This document shows positions 42,069 through 51,474 of a DNA stretch of 64,000 bases, in pieces. The stretch covers positions 2,108,001 to 2,172,000 of the forward strand of contig CAVWLA010000003.1 in assembly GCA_963755825.1 (NCBI GenBank). Direction: 5' to 3'. How positions within the stretch are numbered: the first letter of the stretch is position 1; every line of letters starts with the position of its first letter. A model generated the notes under the pieces. It was not told where the DNA came from. It did no database searches and worked only from the letters and a program-made list of their open reading frames with translations. This stretch comes from DATBQN01 sp963755825 (GTDB taxonomy: Bacteria; Acidobacteriota; Thermoanaerobaculia; Multivoradales; UBA5704). A program made the translations under genes and the position numbers.

Positions 42069-43121
42069 ATGAGCGGCCATTCGAAGCAGCTGCCGCGGCG
42101 GCTGACCGGCCTCGTCCTGCCGGGCGGCTGGCGCGTGCTGGCGCCTCTCGCGCTGCGCGCCGCGGCTCCCGGCGGCATCTCCTGGCAGGGCTACCTGGTC
42201 GAGTCGGCGGACGGCGTGCGCGCCTTCCTCAAGGCGCTCGACTACGCGGCCGCCGCCCCCGGCCAGCCGCTCACGCCGGGCGCCCTGCGGGTGATGACGA
42301 GCGCCTACCGCTTCGAGCGCGACCTCCTCCTCCAGTGCAGCGAGCGCGGCCTCTCGCGGGTGGTGACGGCGCTGGGGAGCGGCGACGTGCGCTTCGCCGA
42401 CGGGCCGCCGCCCAACCTCGTCGAGTACCTCATCTTCGAGCTCGCCGACGGCGACCTCGCGCGCATGGCCGATCTGGGCGAGCGCTTCGACCTCGCCTGG
42501 GCGCTGCGCGCCCTGGCGCATCTGGCGACCGGCCTGCGGCAGCTCCATGCCCTCGGCATCGCGCACCAGGATCTGAAGCCCGAGAACGTGCTGCTCTTCG
42601 GCGGCGGCCTGAAGCTCGGCGACCTCGGCCGCGCCACCCGCCGCGGCGGCGGCCCGCTCGACGACCTGGAGATCGCCGGCGACGTCGGCTACGCGCCGCC
42701 GGAGCTCCTCTACGGCCGCCCGGACCCCGACTGGGATCACCGCCGGCTCGGCTGCGACGCCTACCTCCTCGGCAGCATGGCGGTCTACTTCGTCACCGGC
42801 AGCCCGATGACGGCGCTGTGGACGGCCGAGCTCGAGCTGCGCCACCGCTGGCAGATCTGGCAGGGCCCCTTCGACGAGGTGATGCCGCATCTCCGGCCGG
42901 CCTTCGAGCGCGCCGTCATCGACTTCGCGGCGAAGCTGCCGGCGCCCTTCGCGGAGCCCCTGGAGACCATCGTCCGCCAGCTCTGCGAGCCCGATCCGCG
43001 CCGCCGCGGCCACCCCCGCGACCGCCTCGCCCCCTTCGGCAGCCCCTTCGACCTCGCCCGCTACGCGGCGGAGCTCGACCTCCTCGCCGAGCGCGCCGAG
43101 GCCGACCTCCGCGCCCGCTGA
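42069..43121 (+). CDS. serine/threonine protein kinase-like protein
   Basis: 350 residues with a eukaryotic-type kinase domain: candidate ATP-binding Lys in VRAFLKALDYA (near residue 55), hinge-like YLIFELADGDLARMADLGER, catalytic loop HALGIAHQDLKPENVLLFGG (near 166; HQD replaces HRD but the Asp, Lys and Asn are kept), LKLGDLGRATRRG (DLG for DFG) and APPELLYG for the APE motif. The glycine-rich loop is not recognisable. No membrane segment or sensor domain is present. AGGGGAG stands 8 nt before the ATG at 42069. Substrates unknown. Confidence 0.8.
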   Translation: MSGHSKQLPRRLTGLVLPGGWRVLAPLALRAAAPGGISWQGYLVESADGVRAFLKALDYAAAAPGQPLTPGALRVMTSAYRFERDLLLQCSERGLSRVVTALGSGDVRFADGPPPNLVEYLIFELADGDLARMADLGERFDLAWALRALAHLATGLRQLHALGIAHQDLKPENVLLFGGGLKLGDLGRATRRGGGPLDDLEIAGDVGYAPPELLYGRPDPDWDHRRLGCDAYLLGSMAVYFVTGSPMTALWTAELELRHRWQIWQGPFDEVMPHLRPAFERAVIDFAAKLPAPFAEPLETIVRQLCEPDPRRRGHPRDRLAPFGSPFDLARYAAELDLLAERAEADLRAR

Positions 43122-43183
43122 CGACGGCCGCGCCGTCCGCCCGAGCGGGCGCTCGGCCCGCATGCGGTAGAATCACCGGTCCG

Positions 43184-44740
43184 ATGAAGCCCCGCGGGTA
43201 CGACTGGTCTCCCTTCCTCGCCGACGAGCGTCCGGTGGCGGTGTTTCCGCGCCACGGCGCCCACCGCCTGGCGCTCGCCTACGCGAACAGCTATCACGTG
43301 GCGATGTCCTCCCTCGGCTACCAGCGTGTCTACGAGCTCGTGCACGCGCGGCCGGGCTGGACCTGCGAGCGCTTCTTCGACGACGGCGCCGGCGTACCGC
43401 TGTCGGTCGAGGCCGGCCGGCCGCTCGGCGAGCACGCCTGCGTCGCCTTCTCGGTGTCGTTCGAGGAGGACTACCTGAACCTCCTGCGCATGCTCGCCCG
43501 CGCCGGCATCCCGGTGCGCCGCCGCGACCGCGGGCGGTGGGACCCGCTGGTCGTCCTCGGCGGCTCCTGCGCCTCGATCAACCCGCTGCCGATGGCGGAG
43601 TTCGTCGACGTCTTCGCGCTCGGCGCGGCGGAGAACAACCTCGCCGCACTGCTCGGCGCGCTCGAGGAGGAAGGCGGCCGCGAGGCGCTCATCGCCCGCC
43701 TCGCCGCGGAGCCCGGCTTCTACGTGCCGGAGCATCACCATCCCGAGGAGGACGGCGATCTCGGCAAGCTGCGCAAGCTCGAGCTCACCGCCGAGCAGAT
43801 GCTCGAGCCCGGCAACCTGCCGACCACCTCGATCGTTACCCCGCGGACGGAGTTCGCCAACAAGTTCTTGATCGAGATGTCGCGCGGCTGCCCGGAGAAG
43901 TGCCGCTACTGCTGGGCGACCTTCGGCATGGGGCGCTTCCGCTGGCACCCCACGGAGGCGATCCTCGCCTCGCTCGACCGCGCCCGCTCCGTGACCGACC
44001 AGCTCGGCTTCGTCGCCACCGCCGTCGGCGACCATCCGGACATCGAGCCCATCCTCCGCGCCGCCAACGAGCTCGGCTTCCGCACCTCGGTCTCCTCGAT
44101 CCGCATCCCGGCGGTGACTGAGCCGGTGCTCGCCGCGCTGCACGCCTCCGGCGACCGCTCGATCACCCTCGCCCCGGAGACCGGCACCGACGAGCTGCGC
44201 CGCAAGATGGGGAAGCCGGTGACCAACGCCGTGCTGCTCGAGAAGATCCGCCTCATCTTCGCCGCCGGCTTCACCCAGCTCAAGCTCTACTTCCTGATCG
44301 GCCTGCCGGAGGAGACGATGGCGGACGTCGACGGCATCATCGGCCTCGCCGCCGAGGCCCGCGCGGTGATGCTCGCGGCGGCGCAGAAGAGCGGCATCAT
44401 CGGCAGCATCCACCTCGGCGTCAACATCCTGGTGCCGAAGCCCTACACCCCCTGGCAGCGCCAGCCGATGGACGCCGAGCGCAGCCTGCGCGAGAAGATC
44501 GAGCGCCTGAAGCGCGGCGTCGCCAAGATGCCCAACATCTCGATGGGATCGCTCTCCATTCGTCAGGCGCACTGGCAGACCTACCTCTCGAAAGCCGGCA
44601 GCGACGCCGCCGACGCCATCGAGGCCGCCGCGGCAGGCGCCCCCCTCGCCGCCGTCCTCCGCCAGTTCGAAGCCCGCATCCGCCCCGAGGTCTTCGCCCC
44701 CATCGAGGGCGACCTGCGCTGGCAGTTCCTCCGCACGTAG
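43184..44740 (+). CDS. radical SAM protein with N-terminal B12-binding-like domain
   Basis: 518 residues. The N-terminal 200 residues (LALAYANSYHVAMSSLGYQR, VVLGGSCASINPLPMAEFVD) fit the Rossmann-like B12-binding module of TIGR03960-type radical SAM proteins. The core has IEMSRGCPEKCRYCWATFGM, with CxxxCxxC binding the 4Fe-4S cluster (near residue 237), then ITLAPETGTDELRRKMGKPV and LKLYFLIGLPEETMADVDGI. The reaction is unknown; tRNA or small-molecule methylthiolation or methylation are possible. Many relatives are longer and followed by a DUF2344 protein, which is absent here. Confidence 0.82.
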   Translation: MKPRGYDWSPFLADERPVAVFPRHGAHRLALAYANSYHVAMSSLGYQRVYELVHARPGWTCERFFDDGAGVPLSVEAGRPLGEHACVAFSVSFEEDYLNLLRMLARAGIPVRRRDRGRWDPLVVLGGSCASINPLPMAEFVDVFALGAAENNLAALLGALEEEGGREALIARLAAEPGFYVPEHHHPEEDGDLGKLRKLELTAEQMLEPGNLPTTSIVTPRTEFANKFLIEMSRGCPEKCRYCWATFGMGRFRWHPTEAILASLDRARSVTDQLGFVATAVGDHPDIEPILRAANELGFRTSVSSIRIPAVTEPVLAALHASGDRSITLAPETGTDELRRKMGKPVTNAVLLEKIRLIFAAGFTQLKLYFLIGLPEETMADVDGIIGLAAEARAVMLAAAQKSGIIGSIHLGVNILVPKPYTPWQRQPMDAERSLREKIERLKRGVAKMPNISMGSLSIRQAHWQTYLSKAGSDAADAIEAAAAGAPLAAVLRQFEARIRPEVFAPIEGDLRWQFLRT

Positions 44741-44779
44741 CGCGGGCGGACGACAGGCACGCCCCGTCCCGGCGGCCGG

Positions 44780-45036
44780 AGCGAGGAAAAATCGAAAATT
44801 TCCGAGAAATAACGTCCGCAGCGATGGAAACTTTGAAAGTTTCTTCGCTGCGGCGGCCGCGAGCGAGGAAACTCGCGAAATTTCTCTCGCTGAAGCGTCG
44901 ATCGAGAGGAAAAATCGAAAATTTCTTCTCTACAGCCGCCGCAGAAGGGGAAACTCTGCAGATTTCCTCGCTGCAGACGCTGCAGAGGAGGAAGCTCCGA
45001 AGATTCCTTCGCTCTCGCCGCGGAAACCCCCTGCCG
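44780..45036. repeat. array of about six diverged hairpin repeats
   Basis: Intergenic DNA between two convergent gene ends. It holds about six units of roughly 40 nt, each with GGAAA, a short turn and ATTTC or TTTCC, enclosed by outer arms that differ from unit to unit but still pair, for example GCAGCGA/TCGCTGC and AGCGAG/CTCGCT. It is markedly richer in A and T runs than the surroundings. No start-to-stop coding frame is convincing. Confidence 0.7.
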
Positions 45037-45038
45037 CC

Positions 45039-45488
45039 TCAGCGCGGCGGCGGGTTCGACATCGAGCGGTCGATCGACCAGCGGCCGCTGCCGGTGACGA
45101 GGAGCGCGGCGACGATGCCGAGCACCAGCAGGTGGTACTCGAAGCCCTCGCCCTTGTGATTCCCCATCCAGTTCATGAAGAAGCCGTTCGAGATGTGGAC
45201 GGTGGCGACCGCGCCGACCATGACGATGCCGATGCCGAGCGCGGCGAGGCGGCCGAGGAAGCCGAGCAGGAGGGCGAGGGCGCCGAAGAACTCGATGAGG
45301 ATGACGAGGAAGACGATCGCCGCCGGCAGCCCCATCTTGGTCATCCCCGCCATGGTGCCGGCGAAGCCGCCGCCGCCGAACCAGCCGAGCATCTTCTGCG
45401 CGCCGTGGGGGAAGAACACGATCCCCAGCGTCAGCCGCAGGATGAAACCGACCACGCTGTCATCCGTCCGCATCCATTTCGCCAGCAT
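45039..45488 (-). CDS. DoxX family membrane protein
   Basis: 149 residues with four membrane segments; FILRLTLGIVFFPHGAQKML opens the DoxX fold, followed by GTMAGMTKMGLPAAIVFLVI, IEFFGALALLLGFLGRLAAL and FEYHLLVLGIVAALLVTG. Bacterial DoxX proteins sit in the inner membrane and are linked to redox or thiol stress systems; the exact role is unknown. Confidence 0.88.
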   Translation of the reverse strand: MLAKWMRTDDSVVGFILRLTLGIVFFPHGAQKMLGWFGGGGFAGTMAGMTKMGLPAAIVFLVILIEFFGALALLLGFLGRLAALGIGIVMVGAVATVHISNGFFMNWMGNHKGEGFEYHLLVLGIVAALLVTGSGRWSIDRSMSNPPPR

Positions 45489-45583
45489 CGAAGCCTCCAG
45501 AGCGGCCGCGGCGACCGGTGCGGCCGGCGGTCGCCGGCGACCCTCCGCGCCCTGGCGGCGATTGTAGACCGCGAGCCGGCGCC

Positions 45584-46480
45584 TCAGCCGGCCGGCGCCA
45601 GCACCCAGAGCTTCTCGGGCGCCAGACGGACGCGGAGCGGCAGCGGCTCCGGGCAGAGGTCGCCGTCCACCTGGGCGAGGGCGCCGGGCGGGCCGGCGAG
45701 ATCGACCTCGTCGACGGCGAGCGTCGCGACGTCGGCGCGGCGCAGGTGGGCGCCGCGGAGGAGATCCCAGGCGAAGGCCGCGGTCGCGGCGCGGCGGCCG
45801 CGGAAGGCGAGGAGGTCGAGGCGGCCATCGTCCGGCCGCGCCGCGGGGAGGAGCCGGAAAGCGCCGCCGTAGAGCCCGATGTTGGCGACGACGGCGAAGG
45901 TCGCGGCGAGCGCGCGGCCGTCGGCGGTGACGGTGAGCTCAGGGTACCCGTAGCGCCACCAGGCGCCGAGGGTCTGCGCGGCGATGGCGGCGCGGCCGAA
46001 GCGCGCCTTGCGGCGGTCGTCGAGACCGGCGAGCACGGCGCCGTCGAGGCCGGCGGAGACCATCATCAGAAAGGGCGTCGTGCCGGCGACGCCGACGTCG
46101 ATCGGCCGCGGCGCCAGGCCGGCGAGCGCCGTTGCCGCCGCCAGCGGCACCTGCGGCAGGCCGAGGGCGCGGGCGAGGAGGTTGACGGTGCCGCCCGGCA
46201 GGATGCCGAGCGCGGTCGGCGTGCCGATGAGGCCGGCGGCCACCTCGCGCACGGTGCCGTCGCCGCCGAAGGCGAGCACCGCCGCGAGGTCGCCGCGGGC
46301 GGCGAGCTGGCGCACCATGCCGGTCGCCGCGCCGCCGGGCCCCGGCGAGGGCGTCGGCTCGGCCGCCCAGCCGGCGGCGGCGAGCGCCGCGCAGAGGTCG
46401 CCGAGCATGCCCGGCTGCCGGCGGCGGCCGGCGGCCGGGTTGAAGAGGAGCGCGGCGCGCCGCGGCGCGGGAGCGGTCAT
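45584..46480 (-). CDS. diacylglycerol/lipid kinase family protein
   Basis: 298 residues. It starts AALLFNPAAGRRRQPGMLGD, has the nucleotide motif VLAFGGDGTVREVAAGLIGT (GGDGT near residue 73) and GILPGGTVNLLARALGLP, then the C-terminal beta domain typical of YegS/DgkB proteins. It should phosphorylate diacylglycerol, sphingoid bases or related lipids at the membrane. The ATG at 46480 is preferred over an upstream Met because the earlier residues are not family-like. Confidence 0.85.
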   Translation of the reverse strand: MTAPAPRRAALLFNPAAGRRRQPGMLGDLCAALAAAGWAAEPTPSPGPGGAATGMVRQLAARGDLAAVLAFGGDGTVREVAAGLIGTPTALGILPGGTVNLLARALGLPQVPLAAATALAGLAPRPIDVGVAGTTPFLMMVSAGLDGAVLAGLDDRRKARFGRAAIAAQTLGAWWRYGYPELTVTADGRALAATFAVVANIGLYGGAFRLLPAARPDDGRLDLLAFRGRRAATAAFAWDLLRGAHLRRADVATLAVDEVDLAGPPGALAQVDGDLCPEPLPLRVRLAPEKLWVLAPAG

Positions 46481-46562
46481 CGCGGGCGGCCTGCTGCAGA
46501 GCCGGGCGAGGTCGCCCGCGCCGCGCGCCGCCGGCATCGCGTCGGCATGCCGGCGGGCTTCC

Positions 46563-47588
46563 TTAGAAGAGCGTTCCGGCGGCGCCCGGACGCAGCGGGT
46601 AGCCGAGGTGCTCGTAGGCGCGGCGGGTGGCGACCCGGCCGCGCGGCGTGCGCTGGAGGAAACCCTCCTGGATGAGAAACGGCTCGTAGAAGTCCTCCAG
46701 CGTGCCGCGGTCCTCGCCGACCGCGGCGGCGAGCGCCCGGATGCCGGCCGGCCCGCCGGCGTAGTGCTCGATGAGGGTGCCGAGGATCTTGCGGTCGAGC
46801 TCCTCGAAGCCGTGCTCGTCGACCTCGAGGAGCGCCAAGGCCCGGCGCGCCATCTCGAGGTCGACGGTCCGCGCCCGCTCCACCTGCGCGAAGTCGCGCA
46901 CGCGGCGGAGCAGGCGGTTGGCGACGCGCGGCGTGCCGCGGCTGCGGCGGGCGATCTCCGCCGCGCCGCCGCCGTCGATCGCCACGTTCAGGATTCGCGC
47001 CGAGCGCGCGATGATCTGCGCCAGCTCCTCGGGGCGATAGAAGTCGAGGCGATGGACGATGCCGAAGCGCGAGCGCAGCGGCGACGACAGCAGACCGGCG
47101 CGGGTGGTGGCGCCGATCAGCGTGAAGCGCGGCAGGTCGATCTTCACCGTCCGCGCGGCGGGGCCCTGGCCGATGACCAGGTCGAGCCGGAAATCCTCCA
47201 GCGCCGGATAGAGGATCTCCTCGACGGTCGGCCCGAGGCGATGGATCTCGTCGATGAAGAGCACCTCGCCGGGCTCGAGGTTGGTGAGAATCGCCGCCAG
47301 GTCGCCAGCGCGCTCGAGCACCGGCCCCGAGGTGATGCGCAGCGGCGCCGACATCTCGCCGGCGACGATGTGGGCGAGGGTCGTCTTGCCGAGCCCGGGC
47401 GGACCGAAGAGGAGGACGTGATCGAGCGACTCGCCGCGCTCGCGCGCGGCGCGGATGAAGACGCGCAGGTTGTCGAGGATCTTCGACTGGCCGACGTAGT
47501 CGTCGAGCCGCCGCGGGCGCAGCGACGCCTCGATCCCCAGATCCTCCGGATCCGGAGCCCCGGAGAGCAGGCTCTCGTCGACCAGCAT
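46563..47588 (-). CDS. ruvB: Holliday junction branch migration helicase RuvB
   Basis: 341 residues, normal length. DYVGQSKILDNLRVFIRAAR, Walker A LLFGPPGLGKTTLAHIVAGE, Walker B EVLFIDEIHRL, sensor TLIGATTRAGLLSSPLRSRF and the C-terminal winged helix with GFLQRTPRGRVATRRAYEHL are all present. As a hexameric AAA+ motor it drives branch migration with RuvA; ruvA and ruvC are not beside it here. Confidence 0.96.
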   Translation of the reverse strand: MLVDESLLSGAPDPEDLGIEASLRPRRLDDYVGQSKILDNLRVFIRAARERGESLDHVLLFGPPGLGKTTLAHIVAGEMSAPLRITSGPVLERAGDLAAILTNLEPGEVLFIDEIHRLGPTVEEILYPALEDFRLDLVIGQGPAARTVKIDLPRFTLIGATTRAGLLSSPLRSRFGIVHRLDFYRPEELAQIIARSARILNVAIDGGGAAEIARRSRGTPRVANRLLRRVRDFAQVERARTVDLEMARRALALLEVDEHGFEELDRKILGTLIEHYAGGPAGIRALAAAVGEDRGTLEDFYEPFLIQEGFLQRTPRGRVATRRAYEHLGYPLRPGAAGTLF

Positions 47589-47821
47589 CAGGGCATTCTA
47601 GCCCGCATCGTTTGATGCCATCGTCGCCGCCATCCCGACGCGACCGCGGGCCATCGAGCTCCGGCGCCGCCGTCGCCGGCGGCCGAAAGGGCCGCCGGGT
47701 TTGACCGCCGGGCCGAAGAGGGCTAGCCTCCGCAGCCAGAAACAGCGCGCTTTCTATTCGTTCTCACCCCGCCTCACGGCCGCTCGACCGTGCCAGAGGC
47801 GGACCGCCGGGGGGCCGTCGC

Positions 47822-48670
47822 ATGCAGCACGGGTCATCATCGCTACTCCTCGTTCTCGGCCTCTCGATGGCGGCGTGGACGCCGGCGCAGGCCGTCGTCG
47901 CCGGCACCTCGACGGCGCAGAGCCCGCAGGCCTCGTTCGCCACCTCCGGCGCCAAGCAGGTGACCCTCAAGTCGTGCAACGCCGCCGGCTGCACCACCGT
48001 CGTCAAGACGGTCATGGTCCTCAACCCCATGCCGGTCATCGACCAGGCGGCGGTCGGCGGCACGTCGTTCGTCTCCGGCCAGCTCGTCAAGCTGACCAGC
48101 GCCGCCCACGGCCGGCCGCCGCTCTCCTACAAATGGAAGGTCATCTCGGCGGACCAGGAGATCGACATCGCCGGCAACGCCACCTGGTGGGACACCTCGG
48201 CCGTGCCGCCCGGCACCTACACGGTGAGCCTGGAGGTCACCAACGCGGATGGCTTCGATACCTCGACCGCGGTGCCGGTGACGATCGCCGCCGACGGCGG
48301 CGCCGGCTTCTACACCCTGACCCCCTGCCGCCTGATCGACACCCGCAACAGCGGACCGCTGGCGAGCGGTGCGCCGCTCGTCATCCCCGTCGCCGGCGCC
48401 GCCGGCTGCGGCGTGCCGGCGACCGCCCGCGCCATCGCGGCCAACATCACCGTCGTCTCCCCGACGGTCGCCGGCAACCTGGCGCTCTACCCCGGCAACT
48501 ATCCGCTGCCGCCGGTCTCGACCGTCAACTTCGCCACCGGCCAGACCCGCGCCAACAACGCCATCCTCTCCCTCGCCTCGGACAACAGCGGCACCCTCGC
48601 CGCCAACGCCACCGTCGGCGCCAGCGGCACCGTCCAGGTCATCGTCGACGTCGACGGGTATTTTCAGTAG
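47822..48670 (+). CDS. secreted protein with PKD-like domain and DTRN module
   Basis: 282 residues. Signal peptide ending in TPAQA, an N-terminal Ig/PKD-like region (VKLTSAAHGRPPLSYKWKVI, TYTVSLEVTNADGFDTSTAV), then a C-terminal module of about 125 residues starting FYTLTPCRLIDTRNSGPLAS and ending QVIVDVDGYF. This latter module occurs in many secreted proteins of Acidobacteriota and some Actinobacteria, in my recollection. Location outside the cell is inferred; function unknown. Confidence 0.75.
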   Translation: MQHGSSSLLLVLGLSMAAWTPAQAVVAGTSTAQSPQASFATSGAKQVTLKSCNAAGCTTVVKTVMVLNPMPVIDQAAVGGTSFVSGQLVKLTSAAHGRPPLSYKWKVISADQEIDIAGNATWWDTSAVPPGTYTVSLEVTNADGFDTSTAVPVTIAADGGAGFYTLTPCRLIDTRNSGPLASGAPLVIPVAGAAGCGVPATARAIAANITVVSPTVAGNLALYPGNYPLPPVSTVNFATGQTRANNAILSLASDNSGTLAANATVGASGTVQVIVDVDGYFQ

Positions 48671-48712
48671 CCGTTTTCAGTCGGCGCGCGGCGCACGATC
48701 GCTCCAGCCCGC

Positions 48713-49549
48713 TCAGCCGGCCGGCGCCCCGGCGGGCGACGCGGCAGCCGGTGGCTCCGGCGGCGGCGCGCCGTCGCGGTGTGGATCGACGGCGTCGAAG
48801 TCGGTCTGGAAGACCGCTCCGGGATGGCCGTCGACGCGCTTGAACCAGACGGCGGCGGCGCCGCCGCTGGCATCCCGCGGGTAGAACCAGGCGATCAGGC
48901 CGCGCTGCGGAAGATCGCGGCGGTCGTGGAGATTGACCGGCCCGAGGAGGGCGAGCACCTGGTCTGCGGTCATCCCCGCCTTCACCTTGGCGAAGCGCTC
49001 GGCGGTCACGTAGCGGCCGGCCTCGGCGGCGGCGAGCTCGCTCTCGAGCGGCGGATAGCCGGGATCGACGGCGAGCGCCGAAGTGCAGATCTCGATCGCT
49101 CGCCGGTAGTCGCCGGCGCGGGCGACGAACTCGCGCGCCGTGCGCACCTCCTCGTCGCTGCGCATGTGGAGGGCGGCGCGCTCGCGCGGCGAGGGCGGCT
49201 CGCCCGCCGCCGGGGCGTGCCGCTCGACATAGCGGGCCAGGCGCCGCCGGTAGTCGGCGACCCGCCGCGCCACGTCGAGGCTGCGGCGCACGGCCTCCGC
49301 GGCGACCGCCGGCGGCTGGGCGGCGGCCGGCGCGGGTGTGGCGGCTGCCGGCGGCGGCCGGTCGCGATCGGCGTCGAGCGCGCGCTTGGTGTCGACCAGC
49401 CACCTCCACTCGCGCAGATCGCCGGCGCCGCCGCCGGTGCAGGCGGCGAGCGCCAGCAGCAGGAGGAGCGCGGCGGCAGGGGCCGCGCGCGCGGCTCCGA
49501 GGAGCTGTTCTGTGACCAGGCGGAGGCGGGGCGAGGACTGCTGCCGCAT
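48713..49549 (-). CDS. lipoprotein with BamE-like C-terminal region
   Basis: 278 residues; signal peptide and lipobox (LLLLLALAACTGG). A helical middle with tetratricopeptide-like AGDYRRAIEICTSALAVDPG is followed by RFAKVKAGMTADQVLALLGP, the SmpA/BamE signature pattern (GMT..QV..LLG), and strands IAWFYPRDASGGAAAVWFKR. The ending is Pro/Ala-rich. A role in outer-membrane protein assembly would fit BamE but is inference. The ATG at 49549 gives the best signal peptide. Confidence 0.65.
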   Translation of the reverse strand: MRQQSSPRLRLVTEQLLGAARAAPAAALLLLLALAACTGGGAGDLREWRWLVDTKRALDADRDRPPPAAATPAPAAAQPPAVAAEAVRRSLDVARRVADYRRRLARYVERHAPAAGEPPSPRERAALHMRSDEEVRTAREFVARAGDYRRAIEICTSALAVDPGYPPLESELAAAEAGRYVTAERFAKVKAGMTADQVLALLGPVNLHDRRDLPQRGLIAWFYPRDASGGAAAVWFKRVDGHPGAVFQTDFDAVDPHRDGAPPPEPPAAASPAGAPAG

Positions 49550-49713
49550 GCGAGAGGCCGACCGTAGCACAGCCTCCGCACCCCTCACCACTCGGCGCCG
49601 AGGCCGCCGCGCCGCCGCCGATTTGCCGGCGGCGCTCCGCTTGACCGCGCGGAATGCGTATAATCGTGCCCCGTAGAGCCAACGCCTATCGGGAGTTACG
49701 CGGAGAGCCGAGG

Positions 49714-51366
49714 ATGTCCTTTTCGGAACGAGTGGAAGAGCTGGACCGGGAGATCGGCGCCGCCGTCGAGCGCGCCATCGGCACGCTGCGGCGCGAGCTC
49801 AACGAGCGGCTGCACAGCGGTCACCAGCAGCTCCTGCGATCCCTCGACGAGGTCAAGACCGACCTCCCGTCCCGGCTGCTCACCGACGACCACGTGGCGC
49901 CGATCGCTCGCGAGGCGACCGGCACGGCGCGCCAGGGGGCCTTCGCCGAGCTGCGCGACGCCGTCGTCGAGATCGACTCGGCGCGCTCGCAGGCGGCGAT
50001 CCTCTCGGCGCTCCTCGCCGGCGGCCGGCGATTCGCCTCGCGCACGGCTGTCCTGATTCTCAAGAACGGCCAGCTCCAGGGCTGGGGGGCGCAGGGCTTC
50101 GGCGACGGCGAGCGCGATGGCGACCAAGCGATTCGCGGCCTGTCGATCGCGGACGGCGCCTGGGGCCGCCTGGGCCGCGGCGACGGCACCGTGCGCCTCG
50201 CCGCCGCCGAGTGCGCCGACCTCTGCAGCCGCCTCGAGAGCCCGCTGCCGCAGGACGCCGTGCTGGTGCCCCTGGTCCTCCGCGACCAGGTGGCCGCGGC
50301 GCTCTATGCCGATCACCTGGACGGCGCCGACCTGCTCGTCGAGGGCGTCCAGACGCTCGCCTACGTCGCCTCGCAGGCGATCGAGTCGCTCCCCTTCCGC
50401 GAGCGCGCCGCGACCTCCACCCTGCGCGTCGCCGAGCCTGCCGAGCCCGCTGGCACCGCATCCGCCGCCGCCGCTCCGTCGGCAGCGCCGCCGGCGACCG
50501 CGGAGCGCGCGGACACCGAGCCGCCGGCAGTGCCGCCAGCACTGCCGCCAGCACTTCCGAGTGCCGCGATCGAGACGGCCGTCGAAGAGCCCGCGCACGA
50601 GACCGCCGACCGAGCCGCCCACGAAACCGAGCACGAGGCCGATCTCGACCAAGACGCGGCGCTCGACGACACCGCGGCGACGGCGTCCGCGGCGCACGAC
50701 GCGACGCCGGCGGCGAGCCTGGCGCCGGCGGCCGAGCCCGCGGCACCTTCGGCCTGGGTCCGCACCCAGGAGGTCTCGCGCCCGGAGGAAGCGGCGCCGA
50801 GAGCTCCGGCGCCGGCGCCCGCCGCCGCGGCCGAGACGGTCCTCATGCCGCGCATCGCCTTCACCGAGCCCGCCGAGACGCCCGCCCCCGCAGAGCCCGC
50901 GGCCATCGCCGAGCTCGGCGACGACACCCAGGTCGGCGCCCCGCGCGCGGTCTCGCCGGCTCCCGCGCCGGCCCCGCCGCCCGCCGCCGTCCGCGACGAG
51001 CCGCGGACCGCCGCCGCCGCGGCGAGCGGCAACCCCGAGGTGCGGCCGCCCTCCGACGTGCAGGGGCCGGGCTGGGCGTTCGCCACGACGCGCGTCAACG
51101 TCGCCGCCGACGACGAGGCGCTGCACGAGGAGGCGCGGCGCCTGGCGCGCCTCCTGGTCTCCGAGATCAAGCTCTACAACGAAGAACAGGTCGAGGAGGG
51201 GCGGCGCAACCGCGATCTCTACGAGCGCCTGAAGGACGACATCGACCGCTCGCGGCAGATGTACGAGGAGCGAGTGGAGCCGCGGGTGCTGCGCACGACC
51301 GACTACTTCTACCAGGAGCTGGTGCGCATCCTGGCGGCCGGGGATTCGAAGGCCCTCGGCATCTGA
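49714..51366 (+). CDS. GAF-like coiled-coil protein with conserved C-terminal motif
   Basis: 550 residues. A coiled-coil start (ERVEELDREIGAAVERAIGT) is followed by a GAF-like domain (about 85-230; ILSALLAGGRRFASRTAVLI, AVLVPLVLRDQVAAALYADH), a long Ala/Pro/Glu-rich disordered region (about 240-455) and a C-terminal helical block HEEARRLARLLVSEIKLYNE with EQVEEGRRNRDLYERLKDDI. The last block recurs, as I recall, at the end of diverse regulatory proteins in Acidobacteriota and Myxococcota. GGAGAG lies upstream of the ATG at 49714. No catalytic domain is present; a scaffold or sensor role is likely. Confidence 0.7.
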   Translation: MSFSERVEELDREIGAAVERAIGTLRRELNERLHSGHQQLLRSLDEVKTDLPSRLLTDDHVAPIAREATGTARQGAFAELRDAVVEIDSARSQAAILSALLAGGRRFASRTAVLILKNGQLQGWGAQGFGDGERDGDQAIRGLSIADGAWGRLGRGDGTVRLAAAECADLCSRLESPLPQDAVLVPLVLRDQVAAALYADHLDGADLLVEGVQTLAYVASQAIESLPFRERAATSTLRVAEPAEPAGTASAAAAPSAAPPATAERADTEPPAVPPALPPALPSAAIETAVEEPAHETADRAAHETEHEADLDQDAALDDTAATASAAHDATPAASLAPAAEPAAPSAWVRTQEVSRPEEAAPRAPAPAPAAAAETVLMPRIAFTEPAETPAPAEPAAIAELGDDTQVGAPRAVSPAPAPAPPPAAVRDEPRTAAAAASGNPEVRPPSDVQGPGWAFATTRVNVAADDEALHEEARRLARLLVSEIKLYNEEQVEEGRRNRDLYERLKDDIDRSRQMYEERVEPRVLRTTDYFYQELVRILAAGDSKALGI

Positions 51367-51474
51367 GAACCTGACGGGCGCGAGCTGTTGGCGCGCTCGC
51401 GGGACCCGCGCCGCGGGTTCCACTGCCCGCCGCGGCACGTCGCCGACGGCGGGCGAGAAGACTCTGGAGTCATC

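Noticed and set aside
44780..45036. Hairpin array as a CRISPR array
   Set aside because: Units diverge throughout, there is no constant repeat with unique spacers, and no cas genes are present.
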